A DNA stretch of 12,725 nucleotides from Bacteroidota bacterium. Its GTDB lineage: Bacteria > Bacteroidota > Ignavibacteria > Tepidaquicellales > Tepidaquicellaceae. A model generated the notes under the pieces. That model did no database searches and was not told the DNA's origin. It saw only the letters and a program-made list of their open reading frames with translations. The DNA lies in assembly GCA_023429265.1 (NCBI GenBank), contig JAEYVS010000022.1:1-12725 (forward strand), in the 5' to 3' direction. Positions 7,308 through 12,725 of this stretch are shown piece after piece (positions within the stretch are counted from its first letter, which is position 1; each line of letters opens with the position of its first letter). The translations under genes were made by a program, and so were the position numbers.

Positions 7308-7685
7308 CTACTTAACGAAGATAACCTGATTTACTTTCTCATATAAAATATTTTTACGTTTAGTAATCGCCTTAAAGCTATATGTATACAAGCCACTTGC
7401 AATTGAATCTCCTAAATCTTTGTAATCGATAATGTGCTTTCCTCTGGAAAGATATGCATCAAAAATTATTCCGATAAGATTTTCTGTGGTATCATAAATA
7501 TTGTATTCAATAAAACAATCAACAGGTACATACAGGATTACCTGAGAAATAAAATGAGGTCCGGAACTAACAGGCTTTACATAGAAAGAATCAATTTCTA
7601 TAGTATTATCTGAAGAAATTATTTTTCCCTGCGAATAGGTTATGCTACTAATGAATATGAAGGTAATTAATATCAGAGCTTTCAT
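7308..7685 (-). CDS. Small secreted protein, T9SS C-terminal sorting domain-like
   Basis: A 125-residue protein with an N-terminal signal peptide: MK, a hydrophobic run (ALILITFIFISSI) and a likely cleavage site near TYSQ-G (about residue 19). The body from about 50 to 125 follows the pattern of the type IX secretion / FlgD-like C-terminal sorting domain: a strand like EYNIYDTTENLIGII, then YLSRGKHIIDY, then a 'SIASGLYTYSFKA' segment, and a final short strand VNQVIFVK. Large T9SS cargo in Ignavibacteria ends with just this arrangement (…LASGvYfYrL…kkmvliK). Here the domain makes up nearly the whole mature protein, so it is either a remnant or a small stand-alone surface/periplasmic protein. 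Its ATG overlaps the ribE stop (ATGA), making it the last gene of the operon. Function unknown. Confidence 0.72.
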   Translation of the reverse strand: MKALILITFIFISSITYSQGKIISSDNTIEIDSFYVKPVSSGPHFISQVILYVPVDCFIEYNIYDTTENLIGIIFDAYLSRGKHIIDYKDLGDSIASGLYTYSFKAITKRKNILYEKVNQVIFVK

Positions 7686-8296
7686 TTCTTCCCTTCCATT
7701 ATCCTCTGCACATATTTACTTATCATATCGAATTCAATATTAACTTTGTCGCCGGGTTTTAATTCGCTGAATGTAGTTACTTCATATGTATGAGGTATGA
7801 TTGCAATTTTAATAAGAATGATATTATCATCTTCCACAACAATATCAGCTATTGTGAGGCTAACTCCATTTATCGTTATTGAACCGACCTGTATAATATT
7901 CGAGTGGTATGAAGAAGGGAACTCGATATAAAATTCATGGCTATTCTCAAGTATGTTTATGTCTTTAACAGTTCCGGTTGTGTCAATATGCCCCTGCACG
8001 ATGTGTCCATCCAGCTTTGAATTCATTGTCATAGCGGTTTCGAGATTGACATAACTATTCTCCGATAAATCTCCGAGGTTAGTTTTGCTGAGTGATTCCT
8101 TGATTGTGTTAAATGAAAAGGATGAGTCAGTAATGTCGATTGCAGTCATACAGGCACCGTTGATAGCAATGCTATCACCAATGTTTATGCCCGAAAGAAA
8201 CCCCATATTATCAGGCTTAATGGTGAATTTAATCCCATCACCTTCCGGTGTTTTAGAGGTTACTTTTCCTTTTGTTTGTATTATTCCTGTGAACAT
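7682..8296 (-). CDS. ribE: Riboflavin synthase, alpha chain
   Basis: Cytoplasmic enzyme, usually a trimer, that dismutates two molecules of 6,7-dimethyl-8-ribityllumazine into riboflavin and the pyrimidinedione returned to the pathway. It has 204 residues, typical length. It begins with the diagnostic MFTGII and consists of two lumazine-binding barrels (about 1-97 and 98-200). The duplicated motifs are GDSIAINGACMTA (40-52) and GSITINGVSLTIAD (138-151), with LDGHIVQGHID (96-106) joining them. It starts one nt after the ribD stop and is coupled to the next gene by an ATGA overlap. No clear Shine-Dalgarno is visible, so translation probably depends on coupling from ribD (inference). No FMN riboswitch precedes it. 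Confidence 0.97.
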   Translation of the reverse strand: MFTGIIQTKGKVTSKTPEGDGIKFTIKPDNMGFLSGINIGDSIAINGACMTAIDITDSSFSFNTIKESLSKTNLGDLSENSYVNLETAMTMNSKLDGHIVQGHIDTTGTVKDINILENSHEFYIEFPSSYHSNIIQVGSITINGVSLTIADIVVEDDNIILIKIAIIPHTYEVTTFSELKPGDKVNIEFDMISKYVQRIMEGKK

Positions 8297-8297
8297 T

Positions 8298-9377
8298 CTA
8301 TTTAGTGTAATGTATTAAAATATCGTCACCGAGATGCTTAATAAAGTCTAATTTTAAGTTATACGCATCGCTCAAATTATTTATAGATATTGATTCGAAC
8401 GGGGAGATACCCGAGCCGATGATCTTTGGAGCAATGAAGAAGTATATGTCATCGTAAAGATTATTGCTGAGGAATTGCGAGAATACATTCGCACCACCCT
8501 CAATAAGCACGCTATTTATCTTCTTTTCCCACATTTTTTTGAGAGCATCATTGAGATTTATCAAGCCGTCTTCTTCTTTACAAGAAACAATGTTATATTC
8601 GTGCTGATTTTCCATTTTGGATGAAAACACGTAGGTATCGGGTTTATTATCATCGGAGAAGATGTGCAGTTTCTTCGGGAGTGACATAGCTGTATCAATT
8701 ACAAAACGAAGGGGATTCCTTCCTTCTACATCCCTTACGGTGAGTTTCGGGTCATCTTTTAGGGCAGTATTCCTGCCTATTAAAACGGCGTCATATTCAC
8801 TTCTAAGCTGATGAACGTATTTTCTGGATTCATCTCCTGTAATGTATTTAGAATCAAAGTTTTTAAGAGCAATCCTACCATCTATACTTTGCGCGATTTT
8901 CAGAGTGACATAAGGGCGTGACTTAAGGAGGAATTTTAGAAAGAATTTGTTGAGTTCCCGGCATTCTTTTTCGAGAATTCCCACTTTCACTTCTATCCCA
9001 GCTTCTCGCATCCTGCGAATGCCCTTTCCATTAACCTGCGGATACGGATCTTCCATACCCACAAAAACATTTGCGAGCTTTTTCCCTACTATGAGATCGG
9101 CACAGGGAGGTGTTTTTTCAGTGTGGGAACAAGGTTCGAGATTTGTATATAGTTCCGCGCCTTCGACAATGTGTCCATTTGATTCAGCATCTGCAATTGC
9201 ATTTACCTCAGCGTGAGGACCGCCGTATTTCTCGTGGTAACCTTTTCCTATAATCTCATTATTTTTGACGATGACACATCCTACAAGAGGATTAGGTGAA
9301 ACGTACCCTGCGCCTTTTCGCGCAAGGACGATGCACATCTGCATATATTTTTCTTCGGATGAGAAATTATCAGACAC
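8298..9377 (-). CDS. ribD: Bifunctional riboflavin deaminase/reductase RibD
   Basis: Bifunctional enzyme for steps two and three after GTP cyclohydrolase II: deamination of the diaminopyrimidine ribosyl phosphate, then NADPH-dependent reduction of the ribosyl side chain. It has 359 residues, usual length. The N-terminal deaminase domain (1-145) carries the zinc motif HAEVNA (H55, E57) and EPCSHTEKTPPC (C83, C92), after SPNPLVGCVIV. The C-terminal dihydrofolate-reductase-like domain begins near 154 with RPYVTLKIAQSIDGRIA, then ITGDESRKYVHQLRSEYDAVLIGRNT and a late LIEGGANVFSQFL segment. The start is GTG at 9375-9377, inside the end of the glycosyltransferase gene (8-nt overlap), and ribE follows after one base. 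Placement inside an envelope operon with no leader means that no FMN riboswitch can be seen to control it directly. Confidence 0.97.
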   Translation of the reverse strand: MSDNFSSEEKYMQMCIVLARKGAGYVSPNPLVGCVIVKNNEIIGKGYHEKYGGPHAEVNAIADAESNGHIVEGAELYTNLEPCSHTEKTPPCADLIVGKKLANVFVGMEDPYPQVNGKGIRRMREAGIEVKVGILEKECRELNKFFLKFLLKSRPYVTLKIAQSIDGRIALKNFDSKYITGDESRKYVHQLRSEYDAVLIGRNTALKDDPKLTVRDVEGRNPLRFVIDTAMSLPKKLHIFSDDNKPDTYVFSSKMENQHEYNIVSCKEEDGLINLNDALKKMWEKKINSVLIEGGANVFSQFLSNNLYDDIYFFIAPKIIGSGISPFESISINNLSDAYNLKLDFIKHLGDDILIHYTK

Positions 9378-10014
9378 TTTGTTTCTTCTTTAGATTAGTC
9401 AGTAGACTATCGGGTGTATTTCTATTATAAATATATGTAGGCATTTCGAGCTTTACAACCTTGAATTTTTTCTTAGCTCTATTAAAAAAATCATAATCAT
9501 ACGCGTAAATATTTTTGAATCCATTCAGTTTTTGGAAAACTTCGATTTTGCCAAAGAATGTTCCGCCGATAATGCAGTCATTAAGATGAATAAGCTTCTT
9601 CTTGTTACGCGCATCCGGTACAAACATATCCTCTTCTTTGCCAATGATCTCAGCTGTGGAATAAGTCAGGTCTGTTTTAGGATTATTCTTAAAATAATTA
9701 ATACGCTTTTTGATATGATCCTTCTTGTATTCGTCATCTGAGTCCAGAAAAGTAATATATTCACCGGAAGCTATCTTAATGCCTTTGTCTAATGCGGAAG
9801 CAGGTCCGCAGTTAGACTGCCTGATATATTGAATGTTTTCGTGTGATTTCAGAATAGGGAACAGCGTCTTTTCCACGTTATCTGTGCTTCCGTCATCGAC
9901 TATAATTATTTCGAAATTTTTGTAAGTTTGCATTAAGACGGAATCAACAGCAGATATGATGTATTTACGCCTATTGTATAGCGGAATAATGACGGATACT
10001 GTAGGAGACTGCAT
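9370..10014 (-). CDS. Family 2 glycosyltransferase
   Basis: A 214-residue GT-A fold glycosyltransferase of family 2, transferring a sugar from a nucleotide-sugar to an unknown acceptor, probably an envelope polysaccharide or lipid. Motifs: SVIIPLYNRRKYI (7-19), the nucleotide-binding DDGSTDN (40-46), GPASALDKGI (70-79), the metal-binding DSDDEY (91-96), GGTFFGKIEVFQKLNGF (150-166), and YDYDFFNRA (172-180), where D173 is in the position of the catalytic base. No transmembrane segment is visible, and it is shorter than multi-domain relatives, ending soon after the catalytic domain. AGGAG about 10 nt before the ATG supports the start. Only 3 nt separate it from the EnvC-like gene, and it overlaps ribD by 8 nt. 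Confidence 0.93.
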   Translation of the reverse strand: MQSPTVSVIIPLYNRRKYIISAVDSVLMQTYKNFEIIIVDDGSTDNVEKTLFPILKSHENIQYIRQSNCGPASALDKGIKIASGEYITFLDSDDEYKKDHIKKRINYFKNNPKTDLTYSTAEIIGKEEDMFVPDARNKKKLIHLNDCIIGGTFFGKIEVFQKLNGFKNIYAYDYDFFNRAKKKFKVVKLEMPTYIYNRNTPDSLLTNLKKKQSV

Positions 10015-10017
10015 ATA

Positions 10018-11187
10018 TCAATTTCTCCTGAACCAGAATTTAGGGTTCTGAGGCTGATTATCCTTCCATAGCTCGAAATGAAATGACTGACCATTTAGGT
10101 TTTGTGATGTGAAGGCGATAATTTTGCCAGCGGGTATTTGTTCCCCAACTGATACAGCAATTTCATCGACTACTCCATACACAGTTCTATAGTTATCTCC
10201 ATGGTTGATTATTACAATATTTCCGATAGATGGGATATATTTGATGTCTTCAATAATCCCATCAGCAACTGCGATTACCTCTGAGCCTGATGCGATGGAT
10301 ACGTCAATGCCGTTATTGTATGAGACTGCGAGTGTGTTTGAATTTACGTATGTTCCAAAATCGTCTATTATATCGACGCTATTTACAGGAAGAATAAGCC
10401 TGCGCTGCAATTGGGCAAATGGTGTACCTGAATAATCTGGATTCCGCTCTATCTCATATTTAAAATCAACATTAAGATTGGTTAATCGTGTTTCTATCTT
10501 TCTTATTTCCACATTTATTCGCTCGATTTGGCGTCCGTAGTTTTCATTTTCTTTTTCCAGTTTCTTAATGATATTTTCGGTCAATATTTTCTTTTCATAA
10601 AGTGTACGCTGGTCATCTTTTTTAGAAGCAATATATCCAAGCCTTTGACGAGCCTGAAGTGAGAGAAGCTTTTTCTTTTCTTCAAGAAAGTACCTGTTCT
10701 CTCTAATTTTTTCGAATTCCTTTTTCCTTATCCCTGAAATCTTATTAAGGTAGATAATCCTTGAGTAAAGGTCCTCCAGGCTACGTGAAGTAAACAAAAC
10801 CTCTGTTTCATAGTCACTGCCATATTTGTAAAGCCAAATGATCTTTTTCCTGAAGTTATCTCTCAGGGGGTCAAGTTTTTGACGGATTTGATTGATTTCG
10901 ATCTCTTTCAGATACAGGGAATCCAAATCGCCAATTCCATCGGTTTCAATTTCACCTATGAATTTACCCAGTAGATTAAGTTCAGATTCAAATTCCATTA
11001 TCTCAGCCTTATATTGAGCGATCAGATTATTATTGTCATCAATAATTTTACTCAACCTGGCGGCATCATTTTTATAATTGAGTATCTGATTCCTCTTATC
11101 CTGGCGCAGGTCATATTCCGCGATAGAATTAACGGGAAGTGTCAGAATAGACAAAAGAAAAATTATTTTTGGAAATTTTAATCCCAT
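10018..11187 (-). CDS. EnvC-like murein hydrolase activator (coiled coil + degenerate LytM/M23)
   Basis: A 389-residue exported protein. It has a signal peptide (about 1-23: MGLKFPKIIF then a hydrophobic run to SIAE), a long charged coiled-coil region (about 28-245, rich in K/E/R/I/L), and a C-terminal LytM/M23 domain (about 265-389). Family knowledge: EnvC-type proteins use such a domain, without catalytic activity, to activate N-acetylmuramoyl-L-alanine amidases during cell separation. The zinc site supports this here: of the HxxxD motif only D295 remains (N291 replaces the His), and of the HxH motif S368 replaces the first His while H370 stays. Other fold marks such as GSEVIAVADG (301-310) and GNIVIINHG (322-330) are kept. 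It overlaps the DUF4292 lipoprotein gene by 10 nt. True catalytic activity is unlikely but not excluded. Confidence 0.9.
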   Translation of the reverse strand: MGLKFPKIIFLLSILTLPVNSIAEYDLRQDKRNQILNYKNDAARLSKIIDDNNNLIAQYKAEIMEFESELNLLGKFIGEIETDGIGDLDSLYLKEIEINQIRQKLDPLRDNFRKKIIWLYKYGSDYETEVLFTSRSLEDLYSRIIYLNKISGIRKKEFEKIRENRYFLEEKKKLLSLQARQRLGYIASKKDDQRTLYEKKILTENIIKKLEKENENYGRQIERINVEIRKIETRLTNLNVDFKYEIERNPDYSGTPFAQLQRRLILPVNSVDIIDDFGTYVNSNTLAVSYNNGIDVSIASGSEVIAVADGIIEDIKYIPSIGNIVIINHGDNYRTVYGVVDEIAVSVGEQIPAGKIIAFTSQNLNGQSFHFELWKDNQPQNPKFWFRRN

Positions 11188-11951
11188 TCGATAATCTTAG
11201 CTGATTCAGGAATTACAATTTTAAATGTTAAACGGTTTTTATTCAATGTGAAATTTCTAAAGTCTATAGCAACGTATTGAGAAGCATCGGGACGGTTTAT
11301 GTCAATTTTCTTTGGGAAGTACTTACCTGCACTTTCTATGAAATCAGAGTATAGGATTTCCAAAGATGGATTTGAAGAGGAGCCTGTGTATTCAATATAC
11401 CTGGCTATCGTAAAGCTCGGGTTTATCCAATATTTACGGTTAACATCACCCATTACTGTAATAATGTATTGGTCTTCAAGGATGGTGATATCAGAATTAG
11501 CAGACGATTCATCCGGAAACATCATACTAGATGATAACCCTGCTACCAGGTCATCAAAGCTAACTCTTATTCTCAATACTGCTCCAAGATTTAATGGCGA
11601 GGAAGGTCCTTTGATAACAATGTTTTCAAGAGCATTGAAGTAAACAAAATCTTCCCGGGTCACTAACACATTTCCTGCAGTAATCCCGAATGGTCCTTGA
11701 AATTTCGCGTACAGGCTGTCGGGCTTATTTATGCTGAGGGTTAGAAAAGCTGAATTTGACTCCTCGGGTGTCTCAAAGAATATGTTTCCTTCGGCATCAA
11801 GAGATGTTATTCTTCTCGAATTGTTATTCACATTTCGTTTGACTTCTTCAATACTTATTGTTCTGTCAATAGTAGCACCGGGTGTGCATCCGTATAATAT
11901 TCCGGCACATAGAGACAGTATGATGAATTTATAAAAACTTTTATGAGTCAT
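11178..11951 (-). CDS. DUF4292-family outer-membrane lipoprotein
   Basis: A 257-residue lipoprotein: short basic N-terminus, hydrophobic core (FIILSLCAGI) and lipobox LYGC at 19-22, so Cys22 is the likely lipidation site. The mature part has alternating beta-strand patterns such as ITSLDAEGNIFFETPE, LTLSINKPDSLYAKFQGPFGITAGNVLVTREDFVYFNALEN and, near the end, YVAIDFRNFTLN. This is the DUF4292 pattern, a LolA/LolB-like fold found in Bacteroidota and relatives next to EnvC/M23 genes, as here. Function in the family is not established; a role in lipoprotein or lipid handling at the outer membrane is inference from fold. It overlaps the upstream amidotransferase-like gene by 11 nt and the downstream EnvC-like gene by 10 nt. 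Confidence 0.85.
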   Translation of the reverse strand: MTHKSFYKFIILSLCAGILYGCTPGATIDRTISIEEVKRNVNNNSRRITSLDAEGNIFFETPEESNSAFLTLSINKPDSLYAKFQGPFGITAGNVLVTREDFVYFNALENIVIKGPSSPLNLGAVLRIRVSFDDLVAGLSSSMMFPDESSANSDITILEDQYIITVMGDVNRKYWINPSFTIARYIEYTGSSSNPSLEILYSDFIESAGKYFPKKIDINRPDASQYVAIDFRNFTLNKNRLTFKIVIPESAKIIEWD

Positions 11952-12633
11952 ATTTCTCTAATTCTTCTTTAAACCTGTTTATTAGTTGTACTGATGGTAC
12001 AGCATCATAATCTTTAAATCTTTCGGGATGCCATTGAACACCAATGTAAAAGTTTTTATCCGATTTATCTGAATATTCTGTACCCATAATGATACCTTTT
12101 TTAGATTTGGAATTTATCATTAATCCTTCGCCAACGCGTTCCACAGCCTGGTTGTTTGAAACAGGTACCACTATCTCATTACTCACAAAAATATTATGCA
12201 AGAGGGTATTGGGGAAAATAGTTACATCTATATTCTGATAATCCCCGTCTATTTTTTCTCTATAGCTAAATCCGCGTATTTCTTCTATGTCAAATATGAG
12301 ATTTCCTCTGAAATAAACATTCACAAGCTGTGAACCCCGGCAGATCGCAAGAAGGGGCATCCTTTTGGATATAACCTTTTCTATGAGATTTAGTTCAAAT
12401 CCATCGCGTTCAGGCTCGTATGTTCCACGGGTTTTGGTTGTATCCCAGTCACAATAAATCTCAGGGTAAATATCAGTACCCCCGGTAAGTATTAATCCTG
12501 AGCACTCATCGAGTTTTTTGATTTCCTGTTTCCCATTTTCATAATCCAGTATTTCATAATCGACAGAAAAATGCTCCAGCCAGTTTATATATTTATCGAA
12601 ATTGGATTTACACTTAGATACGGCTACTTTCAT
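11941..12633 (-). CDS. Class I glutamine amidotransferase-like hydrolase (peptidase C26)
   Basis: A 230-residue cytoplasmic protein of the gamma-glutamyl-gamma-aminobutyrate hydrolase (PuuD-like, peptidase C26) family, which cleaves gamma-glutamyl amides. Visible marks: GLILTGGTDIYPEIY (46-60), a segment near 73-80 (EPERDGFE), the nucleophile elbow LLAICRGSQLVN (94-105) with C98, and VQWHPE (199-204) with H202 and E204 completing the triad. The region that in PuuD-like proteins often reads HHQ is NNQ here (160-162), so substrate choice may differ. The ATG overlaps the stop of the upstream CDS (ATGA), and its end overlaps the DUF4292 gene by 11 nt. Polyamine/putrescine breakdown genes are absent around it, so PuuD function is not supported by context. 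Confidence 0.87.
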   Translation of the reverse strand: MKVAVSKCKSNFDKYINWLEHFSVDYEILDYENGKQEIKKLDECSGLILTGGTDIYPEIYCDWDTTKTRGTYEPERDGFELNLIEKVISKRMPLLAICRGSQLVNVYFRGNLIFDIEEIRGFSYREKIDGDYQNIDVTIFPNTLLHNIFVSNEIVVPVSNNQAVERVGEGLMINSKSKKGIIMGTEYSDKSDKNFYIGVQWHPERFKDYDAVPSVQLINRFKEELEKYDS

Positions 12634-12725
12634 TTAATGGCATTATTGAGCATTTCCTCTAAAATATTATAATTATCGTCAAATTTTAATCCAATTTTAA
12701 GATAATAAACAGGGTATTCTTTCAG
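12630..12725 (-). CDS. C-terminal end of an unidentified upstream CDS
   Basis: Reading the minus strand from the window edge gives an uninterrupted 31-residue tail, from LKEYPVYYLK to LNNAIK, closed by a TGA at 12630-12632. The stop overlaps the start codon of the C26 gene by two bases (ATGA), the same coupling seen at other junctions of this operon, which is the main support that the frame is coding. The rest of the gene lies outside the window. The charged, aromatic, helical tail is too short to assign; a TPR-type protein would fit the usual neighbours of DUF4292 genes, but this is a guess. Confidence 0.6.
   Translation of the reverse strand: MKEYPVYYLKIGLKFDDNYNILEEMLNNAIK

Noticed and set aside
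8085..9216. Plus-strand open frames opposite ribE and ribD
   Set aside because: Antisense to conserved enzymes with intact motifs; no independent support.
1..12725. Mobile element, CRISPR array, tRNA or rRNA
   Set aside because: No transposase, integrase, regularly spaced repeat, tRNA-like cloverleaf or rRNA segment was recognised on either strand.

Overview
The window looks like a chromosomal segment from a member of the Bacteroidota/FCB group, most probably an Ignavibacteria-like lineage (inference). The clues are a small secreted protein that is essentially a type IX secretion (Por) C-terminal sorting domain, a DUF4292-type lipoprotein next to an EnvC/M23 gene, the xseB-dxs-miaB order, one well-formed Bacteroidota-type promoter (TTTG, 20 nt, TAnnTTTG), moderate-to-low GC, and several genes without a clear Shine-Dalgarno. 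No rRNA, tRNA, CRISPR array, insertion sequence or phage gene is visible. There is no gene-free stretch above 300 bases once the broken acyltransferase gene at 4018-4904 is recognised.

Left half, + strand (1-5914): a tight housekeeping/envelope operon. It holds the C-terminal end of xseB (exonuclease VII small subunit), dxs (isoprenoid precursor synthesis), a small lipoprotein of unknown function, miaB (tRNA ms2i6A), a lysophospholipid/lipid A acyltransferase of the LpxL family, and a GT9 heptosyltransferase-like LPS glycosyltransferase. Neighbours overlap or abut. The acyltransferase is split by a -1 frameshift exactly at a run of nine T (4120-4128). This is a sequencing error, a recent mutation, or a slippage/phase-variation site.

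Middle, - strand (7210 to 5902): a two-gene cassette behind its own promoter. A YqcI/YcgG-family protein (relatives are heme-dependent guanidino N-hydroxylases such as GntA and DcsA) is followed by a DUF1989 protein (relatives are the urea-carboxylase-associated / carboxyguanidine deiminase subunits). Both families are tied to guanidine-type nitrogen chemistry, and no carboxylase, amidase or transporter is present here. This pair is the best candidate for an undescribed small pathway.

Right half, - strand (12725 to 7308): one compact operon, read right to left. It holds the tail of an unidentified CDS, a class I glutamine amidotransferase-like C26 hydrolase, a DUF4292 lipoprotein, an EnvC-like coiled-coil/LytM protein with a degenerate zinc site, a family 2 glycosyltransferase, ribD, ribE and the small T9SS-CTD protein. 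Nearly all junctions are overlaps of 4-11 nt or gaps of 1-3 nt. It mixes cell-envelope functions with riboflavin biosynthesis, and no FMN riboswitch leader is seen before ribD. No terminator hairpin is visible between its last gene and the promoter of the cassette.
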